A stretch of 64,000 nt of DNA. It comes from Golubevia sp. BC0850. Taxonomy: Eukaryota > Basidiomycota > Exobasidiomycetes > Golubeviales > Golubeviaceae. Within the stretch, counting starts at the first letter, position 1, and each line of letters opens with the position of its first letter. The DNA is taken from assembly GCA_012976225.1 (NCBI GenBank), contig JAAVVG010000002.1, forward strand, positions 248,001 to 312,000, read 5' to 3'. The notes under the pieces were generated by a model. The model did not search any database, was not told the origin of the DNA, and saw only the letters and a program-made list of their open reading frames with translations. Positions 53,996 through 64,000 of this stretch are shown piece by piece. Made by a program: the position numbers and the translations under genes.

Positions 53996-55729
53996 ATGTC
54001 TACCTCTCAGTCTCAAGACAACATGTGCGCTGTCCTTCATGGGGCACACGACATTCGAATGGTAAGTGAATCATCACGATCTCTTCTATAGCTCGCTCTT
54101 CCCTTTGACGAGACTGCTTTCTAACCTTTCGATCTTATCCTTCCATCTTGTCCACGTCCAGGAGCAACGTACTTGCCAACCTCCTGGACGTGGAGAGGTT
54201 CAAATCCAACTCAAAGCAACTGGCCTCTGCGGCTCTGATCTCTCCTACTTCAACAAAGGAAAGGTGAGTCTCCAAAGAGATCCACACCTCTGTCATTATG
54301 ATTTTCTTTTGCCTGAAAGGAGCTGACATTTTTCGCTCTCTCTTTCCGCTTCAAAACGTGCTCTCTTTTTAGAACGGAAACTTTGCTTTGCAAGCTCCTA
54401 TGATTCTAGGTCATGAAGCGGCAGGAGTAATCGTCTCAGTGGGATCTGAAGTGCCTTCTTCTGCTCTCAAAACTGGTCAGAGAGTCGCAATTGAAGCCGG
54501 AATCTACTGCAGAGATTGCGATCGATGCAACGAAGGAAAGTACAATCTCTGTAAAGGTATGAGGTTCGCTTCTTCTGCCAAAACCTTTCCTCATCTAGAT
54601 GGAAGTCTTCAAAGGTTCATCAATTGGCCTTACTGGCTGGTTCACAGGTGAGTCGAAGAGGGATGAGAAGAAGACGAGTGCTCTCCTTTGAACAGACGAG
54701 ATATTCTGAGTTTAGTAGTTCTGAATCTCTTTTCTCTTCCTTCCTTTTCGTCATTGACCTTTTTAGTCTACCAGATTCTCTCTCGTTTACCAGTGGTGCT
54801 ATCTTGGAACCTTTATGTGTCGTTCTGCAGGGCTTCTCTCGCAGTTCTCTGAAGGGGAATGAAAGAGTTTTAGTGATTGGCGCTGGAGCTGTCGGACTGC
54901 TGACTTGTGAGTAGGTTATCCTCACTTTGATCTCTATCCGGCCAACCGGTGAGAGAGGGATCAGAGCTAGGCAGCGAATCTTCCCTGACCCGAAATTCCT
55001 TTCCTAATCCCATCTCCAGGCGCTGCTGCCAAAGCTCGGGGAGCCTCGAGCGTGGTCGCTGTCGATATCGATGCTGGAAGATTAGAATTCGCCGAGAAGA
55101 CAGGCTGGGCTGACGAGACTTATCAGATGCCTCTCGGGAAACACAACGGAGTCGCAAGCGGAGCTCCAAAGACCAGAGCAGAAGAAGACGTGGAGATGAT
55201 CTCGAAGGCAGAGAAAAGCTCCGAGACCTTTTTGAATTCCTTGAAGGATCAAAGAGATTTCGACGTCGTCTTTGAATGCACTGGAGTCATGAGCTGCGTT
55301 CAAATGTCTATCTTCGTGAGTGGTTGAGACATAGAGAACCTGAGGCTTGCTGCTCTTGAGACTCAAGATTGCTCTATTTTGAGCCAAAGTACTACATCTG
55401 ACACTTTCTCTTCATCTGTCTAGGCTACTCGTCCAGGAGGCAGAGTTGTTCTCATAGGAATGGGAACTCCAATCCAAACAGTTCCGATAGGCGCAAGTGC
55501 TCTCCGAGAGGTCGATATCCAAGGAGTCTTTCGTTATGCGAATATGTATCCTGAGGCTATCGATTTACTAGCTTCTGGTAAATTAGCAGCTAAAGGTGAT
55601 TCTGGGATCGAGCAGCTTATGTCTCACTCATTCCCATTGGAGAAAACCAAGGAAGCTTTCGAAACGTTGGCTAGAGGGAAAGGTGAAGATGGAAAAGGAG
55701 TGGTGAAAGTTTTCGTGGTGGAAGAATAA
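53996..55729 (+). CDS. Zinc-dependent polyol dehydrogenase (sorbitol/xylitol dehydrogenase-like, MDR family)
   Basis: Exons 53996-54061, 54162-54263, 54373-54647, 54767-54906, 55020-55315 and 55424-55729 give 394 residues. A medium-chain dehydrogenase that oxidises a polyol to a ketose. Catalytic zinc ligands are visible: Cys in TGLCGSDLSYF, and His-Glu in ILGHEAAGVIVSVGSEV. The structural zinc loop is YCRDCDRCNEGKYNLC with all four cysteines. The nucleotide site is VLVIGAGAVGLLTC followed by VAVDIDAGRLEFA, the Asp favouring NAD over NADP. The domain ends with GGRVVLIGMGTPIQTVPIGA and DIQGVFRYANMYPEAIDLLA. An insert (GVASGAPKTRAEEDVEMISK) makes it somewhat longer than usual. Sorbitol, xylitol or L-arabinitol specificity cannot be told apart here. 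Every junction keeps phase and no residue is missing. Confidence 0.94.
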
Positions 55730-55801
55730 GAAACGAAAGAAAAGGAAAAGAAATTGACATTATCTAGATTTTCGACTATACAATCATTTGATTTTCATTT
55801 T

Positions 55802-57148
55802 CTACTGATCGACGAGTGGCCACATTAGCAGGCATGCGACTGAGCGGTATGGTTTCCAAGGGGCAGAAAGAATCTCCATTTCAGAGGGACTGAGAAAGAA
55901 GAGAGAGAGAGACCCGGGGGGGGGGAGAGAGAGAGAGAAAGAGAAGAGCATATAGAGTAAGTAAGAGGCTGAACTCTGAAGAGAGTGGGCTTTTCAAATA
56001 CAACTCACGTTAAATAGACGTTCCCCTTTGCCTTCTTCCCCTGCAATCTAGATCTGATTGACGAAATAGAAGGTCCGTCTTCAGGAAGTGGAGGAACTTC
56101 TTGATTCAGACCAACAGAGGAGGAGGAGGATCCCTCGTCTTCGTTTGTTCCTTTCTTCTTGCTTTCGTCTATCTTTGGTCCTTCTCTGCCAGAGTTGAAG
56201 AAGATACACATTCCGCGTTGAATTCCCAGATCACCAACAGGCAGGATATTAGGCATTCTGAGAGCGAACATCAGAAACATTTGGGCAGTCCAGACACCAA
56301 CACCCTTTATCTCCACCAGCTCCTTAATCAGTTGCTCCTCTCCTAGAATGACCAACTTGCGAACATCTAGATTTCCAGTTGCGAATCTACGTGCTATGTC
56401 TTCGACGTATTTGACCTTTGCACCAGAAAGTCCGCAGGAGCGAAGCTCGTCTGTTGAGGCTCTCAGGATTGCGTGAGGCGATGGGAAAGGGAGGCCTTCT
56501 CTTGGAGTGAGATCGAAATCTGGTTTTTCTGGTAGTCTGATGAGAGGAAAGAGAAGGCGTTAGAGAAGATGTTAGATACTTGCAGAGCAAAGGCAAACTT
56601 TCGCTCAGTCGACCCATCGCTCTCTTTTTGAAACGGCGGTCTACTCACGAGGGAGAAAAGAGTCTACAAAACTTGTACACAATTGATCTGGCAGCCTTCC
56701 AGCTGATCTGCTGGCCCAGGATTGAGGTAACCAGAGAGCTGAAGACATTCAGTTCCTTGACTTCTCCGTCCACCAACTCAAGGTAGGTCTTCAGCTCTAC
56801 GTTATCAAAGCACTTCTTGAATCTTATGTCTGTCTTGATGAGATGTTCTCTGGCCTCCTTTAAAGAGAAAGGCAGTTTGGGGAAAGGAAGAGTTGTGTAA
56901 TCAGAGGAGCTGCATTCGTCCACCAAGTTGGATGCTGCTACTGCGGGCAAGACTGCTGGAGCATCACCGGTCTTTCTCTTCTTGAAAACCTTCTCTTGAT
57001 ATTTTTCAGGTGACAGAGGTGTGCCTTTGACAATTGAGGGGAGAGGGGAAGAAGGAGGTGCTCTTGCTTTTGATTTGACCGGCAAACTTCCACTGATGGA
57101 AGGCGCGCTACTTGATTGTGTGACTGATCTACGAGTTGTGATTCCCAT
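55802..57148 (-). CDS. MAG1: DNA-3-methyladenine glycosylase (HhH-GPD, MAG1/AlkA-like)
   Basis: Base-excision repair enzyme that removes alkylated purines. Exons 56649-57148, 56009-56536 and 55802-55889 give 371 residues. After a basic Pro/Ser head come SLKEAREHLIKTDIRFKKCF and VFSSLVTSILGQQISWKAAR (the AlkA-type QQ(I/L)S motif). Exon 2 has DELRSCGLSGAKVKYVEDIA, the helix-hairpin-helix LVEIKGVGVWTAQMFLMFAL and RMPNILPVGDLGIQRG with the catalytic Asp. A Ser/Glu-rich insert (SKKKGTNEDEGSSSSSVGLN) follows. The last exon, found by splicing at GTGAGT across an apparent TGA stop, supplies PWKPYRSVACLLMWPLVDQ, the family's WxPYRSxA motif; the usual second Trp/Tyr (ACWYMWR) is replaced by ACLLMWP. 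The protein is intact. Its stop is only 72 nt from the stop of the polyol dehydrogenase. Confidence 0.93.
55916..55925. repeat. Poly-G run of 10 between GA repeats
   Basis: This low-complexity block (GA repeats, CCC, G10, GA repeats) forms much of intron 2 of the glycosylase gene; on the coding strand it is a CT/C tract upstream of the exon 3 acceptor. Confidence 0.8.
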
Positions 57149-57588
57149 TTTGGTCTTGTTTGGTTTTGGTTTAGAAGCTGAAGTAGGGAGATCGATAGAA
57201 GACCGGCGTGAGTGGTTAGTGGTGTATAGATGTTAACCCGTTTATAGGCGCTGAAACAAGGTTCGTCTCTTGAGGACCCGAGAAATTCCCATCATCCCCT
57301 ATTTCCATTTCCTCCCGTGGACGCCTCTGGATCTGCAGGCGTGTTTGCCCGAAATCTAGATTACGGTTTTAAACTTTGGGTTCCATTTCCGGTGCTTGTC
57401 TCGTTGAAGTGCCGTCAACGGTTCCTTCAAGCTCTGCTTCAAGCTTCAATCAAGGAACATCCCCTTCAACGTTCTAAAACGGCTGATCTTGGAGGACTTT
57501 CTTGTATTTATTTAACTCAAGTTACCTCATAGATACTCCTGTCTCCTTTCCCTTCCCCCTCCCTTCCCTCAACACTACCTCAGCCTTC
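57149..57588. other. Divergent promoter, 440 bp
   Basis: This head-to-head space lies between the glycosylase (-) and the Cys-motif Ser-rich gene (+). The part near the plus-strand gene is strongly pyrimidine-rich (CCTTTCCCTTCCCCCTCCC), a typical leader. No other element was seen. Confidence 0.5.
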
Positions 57589-59499
57589 ATGACCAGTCCA
57601 ATGACGCCACCTTCTTTCCCACTGTTAGCACATGCATTCGATTTCTCAGAGCCCAACTCTCCACCAGATCAAGTATGCTCCTGCGGTCAAGTCGTCCTTG
57701 CCTCTGACGAAAGCTCTTCTTTCTGTTCAAGTGAATGTGCGCACCGACACACGCTGTCTTCTCTGTTGGGGACAGCAACACCTTCTCGGTCTTCAAAATC
57801 TCTACCTCAAACGCCAACTCGTCAATTAATCCTGCTAGATACGTCCAATCCACCTCCAGCTCCGGCGAGAGTCAGGAGCAAAGTCGCTTCCACAGCCAGA
57901 AACAGCAGAGTCCTCACACACTGTTGGGCAGATGAGAACGAGTCTCCTCTGATGGAATCATCTCTTCCAATCTTCGGAACACCCATCTATCAGTACGATT
58001 CGGACGCAGACGACGACCAGGAGGAGACGCGGTACGGAGGGTCCCAGCCAAGGATCCAGCAGGGAAGGCTAGGAGAGGCCCTATTCGGGAACCAACGCTC
58101 AGCTAGTGGCTCCAGAGCTCCCTCGACTTCAAGTGCTTCAGAGACTATCGGAGAAGTCTCTCCAAACGTCGCAGTCGCCAAGCAAGAGAGCGTGCGAGGG
58201 ATGACCGGATCTTCTATTCTCTCGATGAACAGGTCCCTCCTTCTAGGTCTTTCTGGTGCTTCTGAGGAGAAAGTAGAACCAAGGGAAGGGGAACCATCTG
58301 TCCTGGAAGGGGAAGCAGGGTTGACGAGGAATTTAGGGGGAGAGAAAGGAACATCATGTACGGTCGACGTCGAATCTTCATCTTCTCGCCACCTCAGCCT
58401 CACAAGCGGCCATCAATCCTCTCCAAGATCTTCCTGCCCGACTCCGCTGGTCTCGCAGTTAGCCTATCGCAACTCTGTTGCAACTCAAGCTTCAACCAAC
58501 ACCGTCAACTGCCCTTCAAAAGCATCTTCTCAGCAATTCTGGTCCTACTCTCCTCAATTCAGTGATACTTCCAGCTCCAGCAAGGGCTCTAGGGACTCTA
58601 TATGGGAAAATTCTGGTCTAGAAAGCGTCGGAACGTCTCAAGGCTCGGACAGCTCGTCTCTTGACAGCCTGTACTCGCGTTCCAGAGCCACGACCGTCTC
58701 TTCCTGCTCGGACGCAGAGTCGAATCCTTGGGAAGAAGTCGACCGGAAACCAGGATCCTCGAAGGAGCTTCAAGATCTAGATCGCAGAATTCAAGAAACC
58801 TTTGATGCTTTCAGTGAGGAGATATCACAAATGACGGTTCTGTCAACACCGTTCGAAGGCTCATCTAGGTTCCTTCTTTCTCCTCCCCCTAACCTTTACT
58901 CAGAATTCGAATGCGAAGCCGATGAGGACGAGGAAAGCTGTGCCGTGTACTCTTCTCCCCTAGGATTTGAAGAGTTGCACCAAAGCGCTTCAAACACTTC
59001 ACTCACAGACGTCGCCAGTCCTAGAATCAGTCTATCCTCTAACAGGTATCCCAAGAGGAATATTAGTACCTTAAAGAGCTTGGAGATGAAGGAAGGAAGG
59101 AAGATTGCTGTCGAGAAAAGCTCAACCCCCAACCTCAAGTCCACTTTCGAACCTTTCCGTCCTCCAATGGGTCATCAGAAAAGCTCGTCTTCCTCTTCAG
59201 CACCAATATCATCTACAGGAATCAGGTCTAATTATGCTCTTTCCGTCTCAGCCTCCATTTCGAGCCCAACTCTGATCAGATCCTCCCTTTGTCAAGCAAC
59301 TCTCCAATCCTGCAGAGACATCAAAAGTTCAAGTCACTCTCAAGAGTCAAGTCAATCCAGTAATGAAAGTCGTGAGACTTTCCGACCTTCATCAAGGAGT
59401 GGATTCACCAGGGAGGAGGGATCATCGAAGCCACATCAGATCAAGAAGATCCTCAACTCGACAATAAGAAGGTTTTTCAAGAGCTCTCTTTCCGCCTGA
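57589..59499 (+). CDS. Ser-rich protein with N-terminal Cys/His motif, function unknown
   Basis: A single exon of 636 residues from the ATG at 57589 (MTSPMTPPSFPLLAHAFDFS); the frame is open upstream, but this ATG follows a pyrimidine-rich leader. Residues of about 30-55 hold CSCGQVVLASDESSSFCSSE and CAHRHTL, a C-x-C...C-x3-C-x-H arrangement like a small zinc-binding module seen at the N-terminus of other uncharacterised basidiomycete Ser-rich proteins (from memory, not checked). The rest is Ser/Pro/Glu-rich and disordered, with a helical segment at LQDLDRRIQETFDAFSEEIS. The end is basic and hydrophobic, KKILNSTIRRFFKSSLS. No catalytic domain was seen. The base composition matches the neighbours. 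Confidence 0.72.
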   Translation: MTSPMTPPSFPLLAHAFDFSEPNSPPDQVCSCGQVVLASDESSSFCSSECAHRHTLSSLLGTATPSRSSKSLPQTPTRQLILLDTSNPPPAPARVRSKVASTARNSRVLTHCWADENESPLMESSLPIFGTPIYQYDSDADDDQEETRYGGSQPRIQQGRLGEALFGNQRSASGSRAPSTSSASETIGEVSPNVAVAKQESVRGMTGSSILSMNRSLLLGLSGASEEKVEPREGEPSVLEGEAGLTRNLGGEKGTSCTVDVESSSSRHLSLTSGHQSSPRSSCPTPLVSQLAYRNSVATQASTNTVNCPSKASSQQFWSYSPQFSDTSSSSKGSRDSIWENSGLESVGTSQGSDSSSLDSLYSRSRATTVSSCSDAESNPWEEVDRKPGSSKELQDLDRRIQETFDAFSEEISQMTVLSTPFEGSSRFLLSPPPNLYSEFECEADEDEESCAVYSSPLGFEELHQSASNTSLTDVASPRISLSSNRYPKRNISTLKSLEMKEGRKIAVEKSSTPNLKSTFEPFRPPMGHQKSSSSSSAPISSTGIRSNYALSVSASISSPTLIRSSLCQATLQSCRDIKSSSHSQESSQSSNESRETFRPSSRSGFTREEGSSKPHQIKKILNSTIRRFFKSSLSA

Positions 59500-60032
59500 A
59501 GATCCTACTCTCAATATCTGTCCTCTTTTCTGTTTATATCTCTCTCTAGTCAACTCAACCAAGCAGTTATACCATAAATTCCCAGCCTCTATTTTTCTGT
59601 TCAAACATGCTCTTTCGCTTCACCTTCTCACTCTTTCGCTTTCGCTTGGCTCCCATTCATCGCCAGCTCCCAATACATTTCAGCTTTTGAAGCTTGTCCT
59701 TTTCTTTCGCATTTCCTTAGACGTCTTCTCTGTACTGCTCCTCCTTCTTTCTGTTGTTTTTTTAATTCTGGCAAAAGCCTGGCTTGCCGTGTACGTTATT
59801 TGGTTCTTTTTCTCTCTTCTTTGTTCTACATATTTCACTTTGTTGTATCGTCATGAAGGATCACACTTTCGCCAAAAAGCTGAGACTCCTCCCGAGAACT
59901 TGTTTTTGGGATTGTACCTTTTCATTTGGTGAAAGATGCATTATCAAGCGCAGTATTGAAAAGAGGACAGTCTATTTTGAAAAGCGATGTACAGGAATCG
60001 GAGAACTTGTCATGCAAGGGAAATAGGGGGAA
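59500..60032. other. Convergent 3' region, 0.53 kb
   Basis: The space lies between the stops of the Ser-rich gene (+) and MAK21 (-). It is pyrimidine-rich on the plus strand. No gene was seen. Confidence 0.5.
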
Positions 60033-63000
60033 TTAAGCATCATCGACATCCTCATCATCTGAACCTCCCAGTAGATGCGCATAATCGTCGGCACTAGCAA
60101 AGATAGGCAATTCTTTCCTTCTCTTCTTCTGTTCTCTTCTCTCCTTATTCCTCTCCTTATTCTTTGATTTGCTATCATCCTCCTTCTCTTCATCCTCATC
60201 CAAACCACGTTTCTTTCCTTTCTTAACATTCGATGCCTCATCATCTTCATCTCCACCATCGAAAGAAGTAAAAGGTAATAAATCATCTTCATCCTCTGCC
60301 TCAAAGACATCTTCACCTCCATCCGTATCGTCATCATCTTGATTCTGATTAGTTTCATCTTGACTTCGGAAGTCTTCCAAATCTCCAAGGATTTCAGGTC
60401 CATCTTCCTCATCTCCCTCTGCATCTCCTTTCCATTCCAACAAATTCTCATCATCCGAATCTTCATAATCATAAATCCCTAGGTCCTCATCGTCTTCATC
60501 TTCATCATCTTCACCTCCGCTCATCATCATGAGATCTTCATCACCTTTCTCATGTGGCATGCTATTCTTCATAGCTTTCCAAATCTCCTTCTCTTCTTCG
60601 TCTTCGTCTGAATCTAGCTCTTGATCGATGTCCGATTCAGCTCCATTTGGTACGTTTTCGTCATCTGCTGGACCTTCTTCATCCAAACCCTCATCTGGAG
60701 ATTCGATTCCGTCCATGTCCATTTCAGAACCTGAATCCAAAGAGATGTCACCTTCTTCATCAGAAGCGACCGCATCTTCTTCACTTTCACCTTCCTCTGA
60801 ACCTTCTCCTTCAACTCCTTTACGACGACGAGTGATGATCTTCTCCTTCTTGTCTGCTGCGTCTTGCTGACGTTGAAGTTTCTGATTGAAGTAGCGATGG
60901 AAGAACAGCTGTGACGAGGAAGAGAAGAAAAGTGGCAACGTTAGAAACCATTTTGAAACTCTTTCTGAACTCCAGAATTCGACTAGCCTGCACCCACCTC
61001 CCATCGAAAACTCACCTGATCAACCGGAACATCTCCAACTTTCCTCCTCCAAAACTTCTCATCATTAGCGAATTCCTCCTTTCCGATACCTTTTCCTTTG
61101 ATTCTAACCACCATAGTATCCGGATCACCCCCTTCATTCCCATCAGGTTGCATAGCAGAACTTCCCTTTGCAGTTTGTTTCTTTGGATTTCTATAAACGA
61201 ACCTATCCAAAAAGTGACTTAGGGTATTAAGAGTCAAATCCGAAGTAGAAGTCAAAAGTTGAGAATTCAAAAGTTGATTAGCTTGAAGAGAAACCGAAGG
61301 ATGAAAATGAGTTAAAAGAGGTAACAAATCCCAAAGACAAGTTTTTTCAGCGTTAGAAAACCTTGGATCTCGTTTTTTGGCATCATACCTTGAAAGGTTT
61401 GAATCGAGAATTTGGTTTTGAGATTGATCTGGAAGGGATTTCTGAGTTACGTTACCCTCTTCATCTGATTCAATTTCTACATCTTTGAAAACTTCAACTC
61501 CATCTTCCTCATCATCTTCAGCTGAATTCAACATCATTCTTAAACTTCCATCGAATTTAAATAGTTGACCTAGAAGAATCAAGCCCCCACAAATGAAATC
61601 TGGTTCCATAATGTTTAGAACTTGACACAATCTTTTGATGAAAGATTTCTTTCGATTTAGATCATCGTCTTTCTTTAGAGACTTGAAAAGAAGATTCAAA
61701 TACATCGAAGATTTGGAAGTAGTTGCTAACCTTGGATCTAACAGAGAAGAATAAAGAGTTCGATAATATCTGTCCTTAATAGTAGTCGAAGAATTGACGT
61801 CTTCTCCATCTTTCTTTTGACCATCACCCAAACAAACCATAAAGATGAGAGCCAAACTCTGAATACTAATGTTGAAGTTCCCATCATGAGTGATTTTGAA
61901 AAGGGTTTCAATGTTTTTGTCAAAGTAACCTTTCTCGATTTCAGCAAAAGGCCAAGCTCTTCTGACTCCAGTTAAAATAGCAGCGATCATTTTTGAAGAA
62001 GTTTCAGAATTGGCAGTTAAGACATTCGGAGCTTTGCCTTGAGGTTGCTTATTCTTCGGACCTTTGCCTTTCTTACCTTTCCCACCTTTATCATTTCTCC
62101 ATCTTTTCTTATCCTTTGAAGCTCCTTCTTCTCCTTCTGCCAATCCTTCTTCAGATTGTTTCTTTAAATCTTGTTTATCTGTTGAGAAAATTCCAGTTTC
62201 GTCATTTCTTAACAGATCGTCGAAGATAGAGAAGTAAAGTTCTATCAATCGAGTAGCAACCAATTTGTCATTCTCTTGATTTGTCAGTAAAGTTTGATTC
62301 AAAGTCAATAATCCATAGTACTTGGCATGATGATTTGAAGCATTCTCTTTCGATTCACCATCCTTCTCCTTGTCTTCACTTGAATGAAATTGAGCTTGAG
62401 AAGGTTTGAGGATTAAATTTGCAACTTCTCTAACCACAACTGCCTTCATTCCTGGATGGGTAGTTAATAAATCCAGAAGTAAAGTTGAACTTCTAGCAGC
62501 AACCCCTCTATCATTGTCACCTAATTTATTAACCAAAAGCCTCAACAAATTAGATTCCTGCTCAGGGCTATCTTTCAACAAACTTAAAATACTAACTAAC
62601 GAAGACTTTCTCAAGAAGACCAAAGTATCATGAGACATCCCTTCTAAAATCTGTAAGAAGCTGAAATACTTGGTTTTCAACTGACCTTCAAAAGAAGCCA
62701 CACAAAGTCTGACTTTGGCATTCTTGACTGTGTCCGCTCCAAACTTTGCTTGATTTTCCAAAACATAATCAATAGATTTCAAAACTGCCATGTCTTGATC
62801 TGCAAAATACCTGAGTTTCTTCCCTCCAATCCCACCATTTGAAATCCACCAATCAGTCAAACTTCTAATTGCTCTACTTTTCTCTTCTCTATTTTTCTTT
62901 CCACTCATTCCCAGAAGAGCATCCAAAGCTTTGACGTTATGCAAAGGAGAAGATTGTAGAAGAAGAGTTAAAGCTGAGGATCTATCTGCAACAGTTCCAC

Positions 63001-63774
63001 CACCACCACCAACTCCTCCACCGTCTGAAAGTAAAGACCTAATGAATTTAGCATCAGATGTAGAAAGAGTTCCAATCGAACCTGTAGAATCTGAAGAGCT
63101 TAAAGTCGAATAGATTTGATTCTCAGATTCCAAGAAACCTTGTCCTAAAGAATGAAGATGGGAGATCCTTTCGTCTGAGAGTCCCTCTACTTCTTCTTGA
63201 CCTTTTGATTTCTTAGATTTCGAGTTCTTAGTAGAAGGGGGTAAAGGCAAATTCTCTAATTCTCTAATAGCTTCGTACCATCTAGGTTGAGGTTGAATTA
63301 ATAAACTTCCCTTTTCAGTCTTAGCTTTCTTTGCTGAAGCTGAATTAGGTCCATAAGCTGATTCCTTGACCGATTCAACAGGCTTACCCTCTTTCACCTG
63401 TTTGGATTTCAAATCTCTAGCTTCTTTCCATCCCAAGTTTGAGTTCACTTCTTCAGTGGGTGCTTTTCTTGAAGCTTCTTCTCGATCTTTCTTAGCTTTC
63501 TCCTTCTTCTCTTGATCCTTGAGCTTCTTCTCTCTCAGTTTCTTCTCCTTTCCTGTTTCTTTGGTAGGGGTAGTGGTAGGTTCAGAGGAGGTCTTTTCTT
63601 TCTTCTTCGAATCTTCTAAATTCTCAGAAGTGGTTGCCTTTTCACCTTCTTTCCCTTTCTTCTTGCTCTTCTCTGGGATTTCAGTTTTCGAACTTGTATC
63701 TTCAGAAGACTTGCTTGAAAAGTTGAGTTTGGACAAGAATGATTTGACGTCTGAGGAGAGAGATTCCTGAGGGT
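60033..63774 (-). CDS. MAK21: MAK21/NOC1 ribosome biogenesis factor (CBF/Mak21 domain)
   Basis: Nucleolar factor that pairs with Noc2 for early 60S pre-ribosome assembly and export. Main exons are 61016 to about 63774 and 60033-60908, joined in phase 0. After a Lys/Glu-rich head come LRYFADQDMAVLKSIDYVLE, KYFSFLQILEGMSHDTLVFL and LLRLLVNKLGDNDRGVAARS, then the CBF/Mak21 signature SSMYLNLLFKSLKKDDDLNR and IMEPDFICGGLILLGQLFK. SRYDAKKRDPRFSNAEKTCL and LDRFVYRNPK follow, and exon 2 starts LFFHRYFNQKLQRQQ before long acidic and basic tracts. The frame stays open above 63736 (SSDVKSFLSKLNFSS) with no ATG, and CTACCCTCAG at about 63774 is a good acceptor, so the start codon lies in a separate small upstream exon; ATGAAGAGT at 63855-63857 is a candidate. 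Confidence 0.93.
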
Positions 63775-64000
63775 AGTGAGGTGAGAGAAGATGAGAGTAG
63801 GCTGAGCTGTCAGAGATGGATCGTAGCCCAGAGAGTTCAAAGGGTTACACTCTTCATTTTTGAACAAGATCTTTTAAAGGTGAAAGTGCAGGGAGATGTT
63901 ACGAGCTATACCCATTCTCTCTCCAACATGGCTAGCCTCTCCCAATTCTAGTACCATTCCTCTCACTGACCAATACATTCCAATCGGGAATACTCACATC
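63775..64000. other. MAK21 5' region
   Basis: It probably contains the first small MAK21 exon and intron plus the promoter. A candidate ATG on the minus strand at 63855-63857 is preceded by an A-rich leader. Nothing further is visible before the window edge. Confidence 0.4.

Noticed and set aside
53996-57148. Functional cluster of sugar metabolism and DNA repair
   Set aside because: The polyol dehydrogenase and glycosylase are merely convergent neighbours; nothing links their roles.
15000-60000. Mobile elements
   Set aside because: No reverse transcriptase, integrase, transposase, terminal repeats or target-site duplications were recognised anywhere in the window.

Overview
The window is nuclear DNA of an intron-rich fungus, most likely a basidiomycete. 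Genes carry many short introns (about 75-120 nt) with GTGAGT or GTAAGT donors and CAG acceptors, and Ser/Pro-rich regulatory proteins are frequent. The gene set (SNF1 kinase, a PFA3-type palmitoyltransferase, RPL8, P0, MAK21/NOC1, an OPT transporter, a thaumatin-like protein) fits a basidiomycete, and intron density plus moderate base composition suggest Pucciniomycotina. That placement is an inference. I saw no bacterial, viral or intact transposon genes, no CRISPR array and no convincing tRNA or rRNA gene.

Layout. 1-5.6 kb: the C-terminal part of a PPR-like gene (+), a DHHC palmitoyltransferase (-) with a 6-nt microexon, and a 5'-truncated aldo-keto reductase relic (-). 6.2-9.2 kb: SNF1/AMPK catalytic subunit (+). 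9.2-12.3 kb: a gene-poor stretch. 12.3-13.8 kb: RPL8/eL8 (-). 14.9-26.5 kb: three large Ser-rich proteins, two of which (18.7-21.9 kb minus, 23.8-26.5 kb plus) are head-to-head and share a short K-L-x3-FFG motif. 26.7-27.5 kb: a small secreted, probably GPI-anchored protein (-). 28.3-32.9 kb: an oligopeptide transporter with about 22 exons (-). 34.4-36.4 kb: a gene built of about six degenerate ubiquitin-like (Ubl) domains (+). 36.9-38.3 kb: ribosomal P0 (-). 38.8-41.9 kb: a probable mitochondrial protein (+). 43.0-44.3 kb: a thaumatin-like protein (+). 44.7-46.5 kb: a second multi-Ubl gene (-), a paralogue of the first. 47.3-51.6 kb: a Ser-rich coiled-coil protein (-). 52.3-53.8 kb: an RWD/DUF1115 protein (-). 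54.0-55.7 kb: a zinc polyol dehydrogenase (+), tail-to-tail with 55.8-57.1 kb, a 3-methyladenine DNA glycosylase (-). 57.6-59.5 kb: a Cys-motif Ser-rich protein (+). 60.0-63.8 kb: MAK21/NOC1 (-).

Most genes are ordinary housekeeping or regulatory genes that do not form a pathway cluster. Three points stand out. First, the pair of tandem-Ubl genes, which share architecture and at least one intron position but both contain in-frame stops and frame changes, so they look like a decaying or unusually decoded private family. Second, very small exons (6, 9, 15, 28 and 30 nt) whose junctions are fixed by conserved protein motifs and reading phase. Third, a C-terminal remnant of an aldo-keto reductase whose ancestral splice donor appears lost. 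Exon junctions below were derived by hand from splice consensus, frame and protein-family continuity. Wherever all exons were resolved, the coding lengths sum to whole codons.
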